Notes under the pieces: model-generated
Database searches by the model: none
Seen by the model: the letters and a program-made list of their open reading frames with translations, nothing else
What the model was told of the DNA's origin: nothing
Shown: piece after piece, positions 42,264 through 52,695 of the stretch
Layout: every line of letters begins with the position of its first letter
Position numbering within the stretch: the stretch's first letter is position 1
Made by a program: the position numbers and the translations under genes
Assembly (NCBI RefSeq): GCF_003855255.1
Contig: NZ_CP034072.1
Coordinates: 4,831,208-4,895,207 of the forward strand
DNA: 64,000 bases
DNA from: Mycolicibacterium nivoides
GTDB taxonomy: Bacteria > Actinomycetota > Actinomycetes > Mycobacteriales > Mycobacteriaceae
Reading direction: 5' to 3'

Positions 42264-43183
42264 TGGCCATGGACATGGAACGAATGCTGGCGAAGATCAA
42301 GGACCGGCAATGGGCCCTGGCCGACATCGACTGGGACGCACCGGGGGCCGAGACCATCACCGACGAGATGCGCCCGAAACTCAAGGCGTTCATGGCCGAC
42401 CTGTGCTGGATCGAGAACGTCGGTGCACGCGGGTTCGCCGCGCTGGCCAAGAAGGCGCCGACCCCGACCATCGCCGAGATCTACCGCTACTTCCACGCCG
42501 AAGAGCAGCGGCACGCCAACGCCGAGCTGGCCCTGATGAAGCGCTGGGGCATGCTCGAAGACGGCGAGATGCCCGAACCGAACGTCAACATCCGGTTGGC
42601 CATCGAATGGCTGGACACCTTCTCCGACAACATGTCGCTGTCGGTCCTCGGTACCGTGATCCCGATGCTCGAGGTGGCTCTCGACGGAGCACTGTTGAAG
42701 TTCCTGCTCGAAGAGGTCGACGACCCTGTGTGTCATCAGGTCTTCGAGAAGATCAACAACGACGAATCCCGCCATATCGCGGTTGATTTCGAAGTGCTCA
42801 ACATGATCGGCAACTCCACCGCGCGGAGACTGGCGGTCGAATTCGTCGGCAACGTCGCGTCTCCCGGAGTGATCATCGGCACGTTGATGTACGTACCGCT
42901 GCTCAACCGGATGCGCAACAACATCGTCGACATGGGCCTGCAACCGGAGAAGCTGTACAAGGCGATGATGCGCTTCAAGGAGATCGGCGGCCGCGGTGAG
43001 CACACCTGGCGGGTACCGACCTATCAGCTGCTCAAGCTGCACGGCCGCATGGTCACCAACCCGCGCCACCCCTACCACTGGATCGCCAATCCCATGGTGT
43101 GGGCCTCAGACCGCTATCCGAAGACACTGCTGCGGCCGATACCCACCTGGTTCAAAGAGCTCACCCACGAGCCGGCGGCCTGA
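42263..43183 (+). CDS. Ferritin-like diiron protein
   Basis: The 306-residue all-helical protein contains two diiron-type motifs: AEEQRH (about residue 80) and NNDESRH (about 170), each ExxH-like, with further Glu at 55 (CWIENVGARG) and 135 region (MLEVALDG). This points to a non-haem diiron four-helix bundle, as in ferritin-like oxygenases or acyl-ACP desaturases. The reaction is unknown. ACGAGGAGG lies upstream of the ATG, which overlaps the SDR stop by one base. Its place between SDR and monooxygenase suggests a hydroxylation or electron-transfer step in the same pathway. Confidence 0.78.
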   Translation: MAMDMERMLAKIKDRQWALADIDWDAPGAETITDEMRPKLKAFMADLCWIENVGARGFAALAKKAPTPTIAEIYRYFHAEEQRHANAELALMKRWGMLEDGEMPEPNVNIRLAIEWLDTFSDNMSLSVLGTVIPMLEVALDGALLKFLLEEVDDPVCHQVFEKINNDESRHIAVDFEVLNMIGNSTARRLAVEFVGNVASPGVIIGTLMYVPLLNRMRNNIVDMGLQPEKLYKAMMRFKEIGGRGEHTWRVPTYQLLKLHGRMVTNPRHPYHWIANPMVWASDRYPKTLLRPIPTWFKELTHEPAA

Positions 43184-43184
43184 C

Positions 43185-44705
43185 ATGGCGAATCGGACCT
43201 ACGACACGCTGATCGTCGGTGCCGGATTCACCGGCATCGGCACCGCCATCAAACTCATCGAGGCCGGAATCGATGACTTCGTCATCCTGGACCGTTCGGA
43301 CCGGGTCGGCGGGACATGGCGCGACAACACCTATCCCGGTGCGGCATGCGATATTCCGTCGCTGCTGTACTCGTTCTCGTTCGTCAAGAACCCGGACTGG
43401 TCGCGGGCCTACTCCCCGGCCGCCGAGATCCGTCAGCACATCGAGGGCATGGTCGACTCGTTCGACCTGCGTCGGCGGATCCAGTTCGGTGTAGAGGTCA
43501 ACGGTCTGTCGTTCGACGAAGCCGAAGGCATCTGGACGGTCAACACCACTGGCCGCTCAGGACCCGATCGCTCCTCACGTGCGCGGCGCTTCCGGGCCCG
43601 GACCGTGGTACTGGCCTCCGGTCCCCTGCCCGACCACAAGTGGCCCGACATCCGCGGACTGGACACCTATGAGGGCCACAAGATCCACAGCGCGAACTGG
43701 GACCACGACTACGACTTCACCGGCAAGCGCGTCGCCGTCATCGGCACCGGGGCCAGCGCCGTGCAGATCATCCCGGAGCTGGTGAAGACCGCCGGCTTCG
43801 TCAAAGTGTTCCAACGCACCCCGGGCTGGGTGATCCCGCGTCTGGATATCGCCACTCCCCCGGCGGCACGCACGCTGTTCACGAAAGTGCCTGCTGTGCA
43901 ACAGCTCGCCCGCCAGATCCTGTTCTGGGGGCACGAGGCGAGCGCGACCGCGATGGTGTGGGACACCCCGCTGACGGGGCTGGTGGCGCGGGTCGGCAAG
44001 GCGCATCTGCGCCGGCAGGTTTCCGATCCGTGGCTGCGCAGGCAGCTGACACCGGATTTCACTCCGGGCTGCAAGCGGATGCTGGTCTCCAGCGATTACT
44101 ACCCGGCGTTGCAGCGCGACAACTGCAAGCTCATCGACTGGCCGATCGCCACCATGAGCCCGGTGGGCATTCGCACCAGCGACGGCATCGAACATCACCT
44201 CGACGCGATCGTGTTCGCCACCGGCTTCGACGTCCACCTGACCGGTCCGCCCTATCCGGTCACCGGTCTCGGAGGCCGGTCTCTGGCCGACGAATGGAGG
44301 GGCGGCGCCCAGGCCTACAAGAGCATCAACGCCCACGGGTATCCGAACCTGTTCCTGATGACCGGGCCCAACTCCGGGCCGGGACACAACTCACTGCTCG
44401 TCTACGTCGAGGGCCAGATCGACTACGCCGTCACCGGCATCAGCACGATCCTGCGCAAGAATCTTCGCTACCTCGACGTGCGCGCCGACGTGCAGCAGCG
44501 GCACAACACCCGCCTTCAGCAGCGACTGACCAAAACCACCTGGATGTCGGGGTGCACCAGCTGGTACCTGACGGCGGACGGATTCAACGCGTCGATGTAT
44601 CCCGGAACCGCCACCCAGTATCTTCGACAGATGCGGGATTTCCGGCTCGGTGACTACGACGTGACAGCACGCGACGCACGCGTCGCGATCAGCTCCTCGG
44701 CCTGA
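43185..44705 (+). CDS. Flavin-containing Baeyer-Villiger-type monooxygenase
   Basis: The 506-residue protein has an FAD Rossmann motif at the N-terminus (IVGAGFTGIG), the NADPH motif VIGTGASAVQ (about 190), and the fingerprint YEGHKIHSANWDHD, corresponding to FxGxxxHxxxWP/D with Tyr for Phe. GGTWRDNTYPGAACD is also typical. It should insert oxygen into ketones to form esters or lactones, or act as an FMO like MymA/EtaA. The esterase encoded first in the operon would open the ester. The ATG lies 1 bp after the diiron gene stop; a TGATG joins it to the MerR gene. Confidence 0.9.
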   Translation: MANRTYDTLIVGAGFTGIGTAIKLIEAGIDDFVILDRSDRVGGTWRDNTYPGAACDIPSLLYSFSFVKNPDWSRAYSPAAEIRQHIEGMVDSFDLRRRIQFGVEVNGLSFDEAEGIWTVNTTGRSGPDRSSRARRFRARTVVLASGPLPDHKWPDIRGLDTYEGHKIHSANWDHDYDFTGKRVAVIGTGASAVQIIPELVKTAGFVKVFQRTPGWVIPRLDIATPPAARTLFTKVPAVQQLARQILFWGHEASATAMVWDTPLTGLVARVGKAHLRRQVSDPWLRRQLTPDFTPGCKRMLVSSDYYPALQRDNCKLIDWPIATMSPVGIRTSDGIEHHLDAIVFATGFDVHLTGPPYPVTGLGGRSLADEWRGGAQAYKSINAHGYPNLFLMTGPNSGPGHNSLLVYVEGQIDYAVTGISTILRKNLRYLDVRADVQQRHNTRLQQRLTKTTWMSGCTSWYLTADGFNASMYPGTATQYLRQMRDFRLGDYDVTARDARVAISSSA

Positions 44706-45625
44706 TGGCGGCCAAGCAGCCCCGGCAGTCGGCGGGCGCCATCTCGACGATCCTCACCGGTCTGCGCCGGGCCCCACGGCAGATCCGGCGCGGATCGCGC
44801 GACGTCATCGAAACGGCGGTGTCCCAGCTCTTCGACGCCGCCGTCCAGCCGCACGGCGCCGCAGCCTCCGGCGAATACCGGATCGAGGAACTCGCGCGGC
44901 TGGCCGACACGACCACCCGCAACATTCGGGTGTACCGCGACCGTGGATTGCTACACCCGCCGCTGCGGGTCGGCCGGATCGCGCTGTTCAACGACACGCA
45001 TCTGACACGGCTGCGGTTGATCACCTCGATGCTGGACCGGGGCTACAACATCGCGCATGTCCACGAGATGCTCAGCGCGTGGGAGCAGGGCAAGGACATC
45101 GGCGATGTGCTGGGCCTGGAGGACGCCATCGCGGGCAACTGGGCCACCGAGAAACCCGAGCGGATGCCACTGGCCGAAGCCAAGCGGCTGGTCGATGACG
45201 ATGCCGGGTTCGACCGGCTGGTCGGCAACGGTGTGATCAAGCTCGAGAAGACCTCAGATGACGCAATCATCGTGCGGCCCAAGCTGATCGAGGCGTTCAA
45301 TGAAGTCCGGCGGTATGGCGTGCCGATCGACACGCTGATCAACGTGCACGAGCAGGTGGTGCCACTCCTGGACCAGATCAGCTCGATCCTGGTGCGCGCC
45401 GGGGTCGATCAGGTATCCGAGAAGATCAAGCCAGGCGAATCCCTGCCCGCGGATACCGAAGTGGCCGAACTGATCACGATGCTGATCCAGTTCCGGACAC
45501 AGGCCGTCTCCGCGGTGAGCGCGACACTGGCCGCCTCGATCGAGGCGACCATCGAATCGGTCGTCAGTCAGATGCTGACCGAGTACGTCGAGAACGCTGC
45601 CACCAACCCTGCCGAGCAGACATAA
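44705..45625 (+). CDS. MerR-family transcriptional regulator
   Basis: The 306-residue protein has an N-terminal basic extension of about 55 residues, then a MerR DNA-binding domain (EYRIEELARLADTTTRNIRVYRDRGLLHPPLRVGRIALFNDTHLTRLRLI), a coiled-coil linker and a long effector domain. No metal-binding cysteines are seen, so an organic ligand is likely. The start overlaps the monooxygenase stop. The last codons (E-Q-T-stop) lie inside the 56-bp inverted repeat, which therefore supplies the stop codon. It probably controls its own operon through the operator at 40345-40376. Confidence 0.9.
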   Translation: MAAKQPRQSAGAISTILTGLRRAPRQIRRGSRDVIETAVSQLFDAAVQPHGAAASGEYRIEELARLADTTTRNIRVYRDRGLLHPPLRVGRIALFNDTHLTRLRLITSMLDRGYNIAHVHEMLSAWEQGKDIGDVLGLEDAIAGNWATEKPERMPLAEAKRLVDDDAGFDRLVGNGVIKLEKTSDDAIIVRPKLIEAFNEVRRYGVPIDTLINVHEQVVPLLDQISSILVRAGVDQVSEKIKPGESLPADTEVAELITMLIQFRTQAVSAVSATLAASIEATIESVVSQMLTEYVENAATNPAEQT

Positions 45626-45669
45626 AACTGCCCCTGTTCGCGTGAAAAGGGGCAGTTTTATGTCTGCTC
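45614..45669. repeat. 56-bp inverted repeat, copy 2, between convergent genes
   Basis: This copy has the same arms as the one at 6259-6314 (GAGCAGACATAAAACTGCCC and its reverse complement) but one mismatch in the stem next to the loop. Read on the minus strand, its flanks (CTCCCGC before, GGCAGG after) match those of copy 1, so the two copies are oppositely oriented copies of a unit of about 70 bp. It overlaps the merR stop codon and ends 10 bp before the guaA stop. Confidence 0.9.
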
Positions 45670-45679
45670 GCGGGAGTGG

Positions 45680-47239
45680 TTACTCCCACTCGATGGTGCC
45701 CGGCGGCTTGCTGGTGACATCCAGCACCACGCGGTTGACCTCGGGCACCTCGTTGGTGATCCGGGTCGAAATGCGTTCCAGCACTTCGTAGGGCACGCGG
45801 GTCCAGTCCGCGGTCATCGCGTCCTCGCTGGACACCGGGCGCAGCACGATCGGGTGACCGTAGGTACGTCCGTCGCCCTGCACGCCCACCGAACGCACGT
45901 CGGCCAGCAGCACCACCGGGCACTGCCAGATCTGCTGGTCCAGGCCGGCGGCGGTGAGCTCCTCGCGGGCGATCGCATCCGCGCGGCGCAGGGTGTCGAG
46001 CCTGTCGGCCGTCACCTCGCCGACGATGCGGATACCCAGACCCGGACCCGGGAACGGTTGGCGGCCAACGATTTCCTCCGGCAGGCCCAGCTCACGGCCG
46101 ACCGCGCGCACCTCGTCCTTGAACAGCAGCCGCAGCGGCTCGACGAGCTTGAACTTCAGGTCGTCGGGCAAGCCCCCGACATTGTGGTGGCTCTTGATGT
46201 TGGCCGTGCCGGTGCCGCCACCGGATTCCACGACATCGGGGTACAGCGTGCCCTGCACCAGGAACTCGATCTCGCCCTCGCTCGCACCCAAGGTGTCACG
46301 AACCACCCGCTCGAACGCCCGGATGAACTCGCGACCGATGATCTTGCGCTTGCCCTCGGGATTGGTCACCCCGGACAGTGCCTCAAGGAAGCGATCGGCG
46401 ACGTCGAGGGTGACCAGTTTGGCACCGGTCGCCGCGACGAAGTCCCGCTCGACCTGCGCGCGCTCGCCCGCCCGCAGCAGACCGTGGTCGACGAACACAC
46501 ACGTGAGCCGGTCCCCGATGGCTCGTTGCACCAGTGCGGCCGCCACCGCGGAGTCGACACCGCCGGACAACGCGCAGATCGCCTGGCCGTCGCCGATCTG
46601 CTCCCGCACCGCCTCGATCAGCTGATCGGCGATATTGGCGGCGGTCCACGTCGCACCGATCCCGGCGAACTCGTGCAGGAACCGGCTCAGCACCTGCTGG
46701 CCGTGCGGGGAATGCAGCACCTCGGGGTGGTACTGGACGCCGGCCAGTCGGCGGGCCCGGTTCTCGAAGCCGGCGACGGGAGCCCCTGCGCTCGAGGCGA
46801 TCACATTGAACCCGTCCGGCGCCGCGGTGACCGCGTCGCCGTGGCTCATCCACACCGGCTGGGTGCCCGGCAGTTCGGCATGCAGATCGCCGCCCGCCAC
46901 ATGCAGCTCGGTGCGCCCATACTCGCTGGTCCCGGTGTGTTCGACCGTCCCGCCCAGCGCCTGGGCCATGGCCTGGAAGCCGTAGCAGATGCCGAACACC
47001 GGAATGTCGAGATCGAACAACGCGGGGTCCAGGCGCGGGGCGCCCTCGGCGTAGACACTGGCCGGACCACCCGACAGCACGATGGCCTGCGGATCCTTGG
47101 CCTTGATCTCCTCGACCGTGGTGGTGTGCGGGATGACCTCGGAAAACACCCGCGCCTCACGGACCCGGCGAGCGATCAGCTGTGCGTACTGAGCGCCGAA
47201 GTCGACGACGAGGACAGGACGGGGAGATGCAGATGTCAC
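45680..47239 (-). CDS. guaA: GMP synthase (glutamine-hydrolysing)
   Basis: The 519-residue enzyme makes GMP from XMP, ATP and glutamine. The class I amidotransferase domain (about 1-200) has the nucleophile Cys in [11 protein letters not shown] and the His-Glu pair in [13 protein letters not shown]. The ATP pyrophosphatase domain has the P-loop [12 protein letters not shown] (about 230), and the C-terminal dimerisation domain ends KPPGTIEWE, the universal GuaA terminus. It corresponds to Rv3396c. In M. tuberculosis imuA' is next to it; here about 11.8 kb separate them. Confidence 0.97.
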   Translation of the reverse strand: MTSASPRPVLVVDFGAQYAQLIARRVREARVFSEVIPHTTTVEEIKAKDPQAIVLSGGPASVYAEGAPRLDPALFDLDIPVFGICYGFQAMAQALGGTVEHTGTSEYGRTELHVAGGDLHAELPGTQPVWMSHGDAVTAAPDGFNVIASSAGAPVAGFENRARRLAGVQYHPEVLHSPHGQQVLSRFLHEFAGIGATWTAANIADQLIEAVREQIGDGQAICALSGGVDSAVAAALVQRAIGDRLTCVFVDHGLLRAGERAQVERDFVAATGAKLVTLDVADRFLEALSGVTNPEGKRKIIGREFIRAFERVVRDTLGASEGEIEFLVQGTLYPDVVESGGGTGTANIKSHHNVGGLPDDLKFKLVEPLRLLFKDEVRAVGRELGLPEEIVGRQPFPGPGLGIRIVGEVTADRLDTLRRADAIAREELTAAGLDQQIWQCPVVLLADVRSVGVQGDGRTYGHPIVLRPVSSEDAMTADWTRVPYEVLERISTRITNEVPEVNRVVLDVTSKPPGTIEWE

Positions 47240-47404
47240 CGCAACAGTCTAGGAGGTGACGCGTTTGCCCACCGATACGGGCAAAAATCGTATCGACAGC
47301 GCTGAACTGGCCCGCAGCAGTCGCCGCAGAAGGCGTGTTTAAGTCCCCCGCCCGCATGGCGATTACGCATGATGAAGGAGACGTCGGCGAAAGCGAGGTG
47401 CCCA

Positions 47405-48139
47405 GTGCTGGGCCTGCCCGAACAGATCACTGCCTGCCTGTTCGACCTCGACGGCGTGCTCACCGACACCGCCAGCGTGCACAAGAAGGCGTGGAAGACG
47501 ATGTTCGACGGGTACCTGAAGGCGCGAGCCGAACGCACCGGCGAACCGTTCGTCGCTTTCGACATCGACGCCGACTACCTGAACTACGTCGACGGCAAAC
47601 GCCGGCAGGACGGTGTCCGCTCGTTCTTGGAAAGCCGCGGGATCGAGTTACCCGAGGGCATACCGGACGACGGCATCGACGCCGAGACCGTCGAGGGTCT
47701 GGGCAACCGCAAGAACGCGATGTTCCACCAGACCCTGCAGTCCGAAGGGGTCGAGGTGTTCGAAGGATCCCGGCGCTATCTGCAGGCCGTGGCACGGGCG
47801 GGCCTGCGCCGGGCCGTGGTGTCCTCCAGCGCCAACACCGAAGAAGTTCTCAAGATCACCGGGTTGGACACATACATCGAGCAGCGGGTGGACGGGGTGA
47901 CGATGCGTGACGAGAACCTGCCGGGTAAACCGGCACCGGACAGCTTCCTGCGCGCCGCCGAGCTCCTCGGCGTCTCCCCCGCGCAGGCCGCCGTCTACGA
48001 GGACGCGCTGGCCGGGGTCGCGGCCGGCCGGGCCGGAAAGTTCGGTTTCGTGGTCGGCGTGGATCGCGTCGGGCAAGCCGAGCAACTACGCCGCGACGGC
48101 GCCGACATCGTGGTCACCGACCTGGCGGAGTTGATGTAG
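47405..48139 (+). CDS. HAD-family beta-phosphoglucomutase (Rv3400 type)
   Basis: The 244-residue HAD hydrolase has motif I DLDGVLTD (the two catalytic Asps), a helical cap with [13 protein letters not shown], motif II VSSSANT, the Lys in GKPAPD and motif [13 protein letters not shown], as in beta-phosphoglucomutases. It converts beta-glucose 1-phosphate to glucose 6-phosphate, matching the product of the GH65 phosphorylase encoded 4 bp downstream. The GTG at 47405 has GAGG a few bases upstream and begins MLGLPEQ; an ATG at 47369 in frame gives a longer alternative of 256 residues. Confidence 0.9.
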   Translation: MLGLPEQITACLFDLDGVLTDTASVHKKAWKTMFDGYLKARAERTGEPFVAFDIDADYLNYVDGKRRQDGVRSFLESRGIELPEGIPDDGIDAETVEGLGNRKNAMFHQTLQSEGVEVFEGSRRYLQAVARAGLRRAVVSSSANTEEVLKITGLDTYIEQRVDGVTMRDENLPGKPAPDSFLRAAELLGVSPAQAAVYEDALAGVAAGRAGKFGFVVGVDRVGQAEQLRRDGADIVVTDLAELM

Positions 48140-48143
48140 CCCC

Positions 48144-50513
48144 ATGATGATCACCCACGACGCGTACCCGGTGGAACCGTGGCAGGTGCGCGAAACCCGT
48201 TTGGACCTCAACCTGCTGGCTCAGTCCGAATCGCTGTTCGCGCTGTCCAACGGCCACATCGGTCTACGCGGCAACCTCGATGAGGGCGAGCCGTACGGCC
48301 TACCGGGCACGTACCTGGCCGGGTTCTTCGAGGTGCGCCCGCTGCCCTACGCCGAAGCCGGATTCGGCTATCCCGAGGCCGGGCAGACCGTCGTCGACGT
48401 CACCAACGGCAAGCTGCTGCGACTGCTGGTCGATGACGAGCCCTTCGACGTGCGCTACGGCGATCTGATCGACCATGAGCGCATCCTGGACCTGCGCGCC
48501 GGCACCCTGACGCGCCTCGCCCACTGGCGCTCCCCGGCGGGAAAGCAGGTCCGGGTGGTCTCCACCCGCCTGGTGTCCTTTGCGCACCGCGGCGTGGCCG
48601 CCATCGAGTACATAGTGGAGGCGATCGGCGAATTCACCCGGGTGACAGTGCAATCCGAACTCGTCACCAACGAGGACCAACCCGAGACCACCGGCGACCC
48701 CCGGGTGTCGGCGGTGCTCAAACACCCGCTGCACGCCGTGCACCACGAAAATACCGACACCGGTGCGCTTCTGGTGCACCGCACCGTCGGCAGTGGACTG
48801 ATGATGGCCGCCGCGATGGACCATGACGTCGAGGTGCCGGGGCGGGTCGAGGTGAGCACCGACTCCCGTGACGACCTGGCCCGGACCACCGTCATCTGCG
48901 GGCTGCGGGCCGGACAGAAGCTGCGCATCGTCAAGTACCTCGGCTACGGATGGTCCAGCCTGCGGTCCCGGCCCGCGCTGCGCGATCAGGCTGCCGCCGC
49001 CATCACCGGCGCCCGCTACAGCGGGTGGCAGGGGCTGCTGGACTCCCAGCGCGCCTACCTCGACGAGTACTGGGACTCCGCCGACGTCGAGGTCGAGGGT
49101 GATCCTGATTGCCAGCAAGCGGTGCGGTTCGGGTTGTTCCACGTGCTGCAGGCCAGCGCTCGCGCGGAGCGGCGTGCCATCGCGGGCAAGGGGCTGACCG
49201 GCACCGGCTATGACGGCCACGCCTTCTGGGACACCGAGGGTTTCGTGCTGCCGGTGCTGACCTACACCAAGCCTCAGGCCGCGGCCGACGCGCTGCGGTG
49301 GCGGGCCTCCACGCTGGATCTCGCCCGCGACCGGGCGGCCCAACTCGATCTGAAGGGCGCCAGTTTCCCGTGGCGCACCATCCGGGGCGAGGAGTGCTCG
49401 GCGTACTGGCCTGCGGGCACCGCGGCATGGCACATCAACGCCGACATCGCCGCTGCCTTCGAGCGCTATCGCGTTGTCACCGGGGATGATTCGCTGGAGC
49501 AGGAATGCGGACTCGCGGTCCTGGTGGACACCGCCCGGCTGTGGATGTCACTGGGACACCATGACCGCCATGGGATCTGGCATCTGGACGGTGTGACCGG
49601 ACCCGACGAATACACCGCGGTGGTCCGCGACAACGTATTCACCAATCTGATGGCCGCACACAACCTGCGGGTGGCCGTCGACGCCTGCACGCGCCATCCG
49701 GATGCGTCGTACTCGATGGGCGTGACCACCGAGGAGACCGCGGCCTGGCGTGACGCCGCCGACGCCGCCCACATCCCCTACGACGAAGAACTGGGTGTGC
49801 ACCCGCAGTGCCAAGGCTTCACCACCCTGGCCGAATGGAACTTCTCGGCCAACACCTCCTATCCGCTGCTGCTGAACGAGCCGTACGTCCGGCTCTACCC
49901 GGCCCAGGTGCTCAAGCAGGCCGATCTGGTGCTGGCCATGCAGTGGCAGAGCCACGCGTTCACCCCGGAACAGAAGGCGCGCAACGTCGACTACTACGAG
50001 CGGCGCACCACCCGGGACTCGTCGCTGTCGGCGTGCACCCAGGCGGTGATGTGCGCGGAGGTCGGCCACCTCGAGCTGGCCCACGACTACGCCTATGAGG
50101 CCGCGTTGATCGATCTGCGAGATCTGCACCAGAACACCCGCGACGGCCTGCACATGGCCTCGCTGGCGGGTGCGTGGACGGCATTGGTGGCCGGTTTCGG
50201 TGGGCTGCGCGACGACGAGGGCATCCTGTCGCTCGACCCGCACCTGCCCGACGGTATTTCGTGCTTACGTTTCCGGTTGCGCTGGAAGGGGTTCCGGGTG
50301 ACGGTCGATACGCATCACGAGGCCGTCACCTACACCTTGCGCGACGGACCCGACGGGTCGCTGACCATCCGACACGCCGGGGACGACGTGGTGCTCAGCA
50401 CCAGTGCACCGACCACCGTCGCGACCGTTCCCCGGCACCCGCTGCTGCCTGCGCCGCCCCAGCCACCCGGCCGGGAGCCGATTCGCCGTCGCACCGGGCA
50501 CGCAGAACAGTAA
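48144..50513 (+). CDS. GH65 family disaccharide phosphorylase (Rv3401 type)
   Basis: The 789-residue protein has the GH65 beta-sandwich N-terminal domain ([18 protein letters not shown]) and an (alpha/alpha)6 barrel with [15 protein letters not shown], the catalytic acid Glu489 in TGPDEYT, and the phosphate-binding-type [12 protein letters not shown]65 phosphorylases split maltose, trehalose or kojibiose with inversion to beta-glucose 1-phosphate. The upstream beta-phosphoglucomutase fits. Which disaccharide is used cannot be told. The last 30 residues are Pro/Arg-rich and extend beyond the fold. Start at 48144, or the adjacent ATG codon. Confidence 0.9.
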   Translation: MMITHDAYPVEPWQVRETRLDLNLLAQSESLFALSNGHIGLRGNLDEGEPYGLPGTYLAGFFEVRPLPYAEAGFGYPEAGQTVVDVTNGKLLRLLVDDEPFDVRYGDLIDHERILDLRAGTLTRLAHWRSPAGKQVRVVSTRLVSFAHRGVAAIEYIVEAIGEFTRVTVQSELVTNEDQPETTGDPRVSAVLKHPLHAVHHENTDTGALLVHRTVGSGLMMAAAMDHDVEVPGRVEVSTDSRDDLARTTVICGLRAGQKLRIVKYLGYGWSSLRSRPALRDQAAAAITGARYSGWQGLLDSQRAYLDEYWDSADVEVEGDPDCQQAVRFGLFHVLQASARAERRAIAGKGLTGTGYDGHAFWDTEGFVLPVLTYTKPQAAADALRWRASTLDLARDRAAQLDLKGASFPWRTIRGEECSAYWPAGTAAWHINADIAAAFERYRVVTGDDSLEQECGLAVLVDTARLWMSLGHHDRHGIWHLDGVTGPDEYTAVVRDNVFTNLMAAHNLRVAVDACTRHPDASYSMGVTTEETAAWRDAADAAHIPYDEELGVHPQCQGFTTLAEWNFSANTSYPLLLNEPYVRLYPAQVLKQADLVLAMQWQSHAFTPEQKARNVDYYERRTTRDSSLSACTQAVMCAEVGHLELAHDYAYEAALIDLRDLHQNTRDGLHMASLAGAWTALVAGFGGLRDDEGILSLDPHLPDGISCLRFRLRWKGFRVTVDTHHEAVTYTLRDGPDGSLTIRHAGDDVVLSTSAPTTVATVPRHPLLPAPPQPPGREPIRRRTGHAEQ

Positions 50514-50629
50514 CGACCCGGCCCGCCGGGTGTGGATTCGAAGGCCACTGGGTACTCAGCGCCCGTACGTCACAGCGGTGGCGCGGCATCGTGCGGTGCT
50601 TTCCGCTGAACAGCGAGAGGAGCGACGGG

Positions 50630-52084
50630 GTGACCGGTACCCAGCGCAAGCCGACAACCACCGACGCCGGAATTCCGGTGTACAGCGACGAACATTCGTT
50701 GACGATCGGTCCGGATGGACCGATCTTGCTGCAGGATCACTACCTGATCGAGCAGATGGCGATGTTCAACCGGGAGCGAATCCCGGAGCGCCAGCCGCAC
50801 GCCAAGGGCGGCGGCGCATTCGGTCACTTCGAGGTGACCAACGACGTCAGCGCCTTCACCAAGGCCGCGCTGTTCCAGCCGGGCGTCAAAACCGAAACGT
50901 TGACCCGCTTTTCGACCGTGGCCGGTGAGCGCGGCAGCCCAGACACCTGGCGTGATCCACGTGGGTTCGCCACGAAGTTCTACACCACCGACGGCAACTT
51001 CGACATGGTCGGCAACAACACCCCGGTGTTCTTCATGCGCGACCCGTTGAAGTTCCAGCACTTCATCCGCTCGCAGAAGCGGCGCGCGGGCAACAACCTG
51101 CGTGATCACGACATGCAGTGGGATTTCTGGACCCTGTCCCCCGAATCGGCCCATCAGGTGACGTGGCTGATGGGCGACCGCGGCATCCCCCGCGATTGGC
51201 GGCACATGAACGGCTACTCCAGCCACACGTACAGCTGGGTCAATGCCGCCGGGGAGATCTTCTGGGTCAAGTACCACTTCAAGACCGACCAGGGTGTCGA
51301 GTTCCTCACGCAGGAGGAAGGCGACGAGATGGCCGGCATCGACGGCGACGCCCACCAGCGCGATCTGTACGACTCGATCGAGCGCGGCGAGTTCCCGACC
51401 TGGTCATTGAAGGTCCAGATCATGCCGTTCGAGGAGGCCAAGGACTATCGGTTCAACCCCTTCGATCTGACCAAGGTGTGGCCGCACGGCGACTATCCGC
51501 TGATCGACGTCGGCACTCTGCGGCTGGACCGCAACGTCACCGATTACCACACCGAGATCGAGCAGGCGGCCTTCGAACCGAACAACCGGGTGCCCGGCAC
51601 GGGCCTGAGCCCGGACAAGATGCTGTTGGCCCGCGACTTCTCGTATGCCGATGCCCATCGCCACCGGTTGGGGACCAACTACAAGCAGATCCCGGTGAAC
51701 GCGCCGAAGGTCGAGGTCAACAGCTATTCGAAAGACGGCTCGATGCGGATCGAGAACGTCTCCGATCCGGTCTACGCCCCGAATTCGTACGGCGGCCCGC
51801 AGGCCGATCCGGCCCGCACGGGTGAATCGCTGTGGCGTGCCGACGGCGACATGGTTCGCGCCGCCTACACGCTGCACGCCGAGGACGACGACTGGGGCCA
51901 GGCCGGAACCATGGTGCGCGACGTGCTCGACGACGCGGCGCGGGAACGGCTGGTGTCCAACATCGCCGGCCACCTGTCGAAAGGCGTCTCCGAGCACGTC
52001 CTGGAACGAGCCTTCGAGTACTGGAAGAACGTCGACAAACAGCTCGGCGAGAAGGTCGAATCCTCGGTTCGCAACGGCAGCTGA
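50630..52084 (+). CDS. katA: Monofunctional haem catalase
   Basis: The 484-residue protein is a small-subunit clade 3 catalase that dismutates hydrogen peroxide. Visible landmarks are the catalytic His66 in [11 protein letters not shown], Asn in [13 protein letters not shown], the helical [21 protein letters not shown] region, and the haem-ligand Tyr in [17 protein letters not shown]. The GTG at 50630 follows GAGAGGAG at a good distance; the frame extends far upstream, but that is antisense-phase to the GH65 end. It lies between blocks that are contiguous in M. tuberculosis order (Rv3401 and Rv3405c), so it is an addition here. Confidence 0.92.
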   Translation: MTGTQRKPTTTDAGIPVYSDEHSLTIGPDGPILLQDHYLIEQMAMFNRERIPERQPHAKGGGAFGHFEVTNDVSAFTKAALFQPGVKTETLTRFSTVAGERGSPDTWRDPRGFATKFYTTDGNFDMVGNNTPVFFMRDPLKFQHFIRSQKRRAGNNLRDHDMQWDFWTLSPESAHQVTWLMGDRGIPRDWRHMNGYSSHTYSWVNAAGEIFWVKYHFKTDQGVEFLTQEEGDEMAGIDGDAHQRDLYDSIERGEFPTWSLKVQIMPFEEAKDYRFNPFDLTKVWPHGDYPLIDVGTLRLDRNVTDYHTEIEQAAFEPNNRVPGTGLSPDKMLLARDFSYADAHRHRLGTNYKQIPVNAPKVEVNSYSKDGSMRIENVSDPVYAPNSYGGPQADPARTGESLWRADGDMVRAAYTLHAEDDDWGQAGTMVRDVLDDAARERLVSNIAGHLSKGVSEHVLERAFEYWKNVDKQLGEKVESSVRNGS

Positions 52085-52669
52085 TCAACCCGCAGACGAG
52101 TCGCCGGGTTCGAGGATCCGGGCGATCTCGGCGTTCACCGCGGCGCGCACGTCGTCGCCGCCGATCGTGTCCAGGCCTGCCGCCGACTTCAGGAACGGTT
52201 CGAAGAAGCGCCAGCCCAATTGAAGGGCAACGGCGTTCGCAACGGCAAGCCGTGCGCTGCGCTCGTCATCGAACTGAGGCAGCACCTGCCCGAGCAGCCT
52301 GGTGACACCCGGAAACCGAGTCTGTAGTTGGCCGATCGGATAGCCGTCGAGCAGCGCCCGGGCCATCACGCGCATATGCCGGTCCATGTTGTGCTCGATC
52401 TCGTCGGCCGGGCCGCCCTCGTCCAACAGCGTGGTGAGCCGGGCACCGAGGTGATCGAGGACCGCGCCGACCAACTGCTCTTTGGTGCCGAAGTGCCGGT
52501 AGATCAGCCCGTGGTTGACCTTGGACCTGGCGGCGATGTCACGGATCGATGTGGCCGCCACCCCACGGTCGGCGAACAGTTCGGCCGCCGCGGACAGTGC
52601 CGCGGCCACCACCTCGTCACGGCCCACCGGGCTCGCCGGATCTTTCGCCGGTGGCGTCGGTGTAGTCAC
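52085..52669 (-). CDS. TetR-family repressor (Rv3405c type)
   Basis: The 194-residue protein has an N-terminal TetR helix-turn-helix (AAAELFADRGVAATSIRDIAARSKVNHGLIYRHFGTKEQLVGAVL). Rv3405c is the known repressor of the divergent Rv3406 dioxygenase gene, and the same arrangement is found here. The GTG start at 52669 lies within the operator at 52662-52677, consistent with tight autoregulation and a leaderless or very short leader transcript. Its stop is immediately adjacent to the catalase stop (convergent). Confidence 0.9.
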   Translation of the reverse strand: MTTPTPPAKDPASPVGRDEVVAAALSAAAELFADRGVAATSIRDIAARSKVNHGLIYRHFGTKEQLVGAVLDHLGARLTTLLDEGGPADEIEHNMDRHMRVMARALLDGYPIGQLQTRFPGVTRLLGQVLPQFDDERSARLAVANAVALQLGWRFFEPFLKSAAGLDTIGGDDVRAAVNAEIARILEPGDSSAG

Positions 52670-52677
52670 GTGGTTAC
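52662..52677. promoter_or_regulatory. TetR operator 1, overlapping the regulator start
   Basis: GTAGTCACGTGGTTAC is an imperfect copy (arms GTAGTCA and TGGTTAC) of the perfect palindrome at 52696-52711. It covers the start codon of the TetR gene. Confidence 0.65.
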
Positions 52678-52695
52678 ACTAGCTCACATGCAGGT

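Noticed and set aside
50174..50629. N-terminal extension of the catalase frame
   Set aside because: It overlaps the GH65 gene in another frame; a good ribosome-binding site precedes the GTG at 50630.
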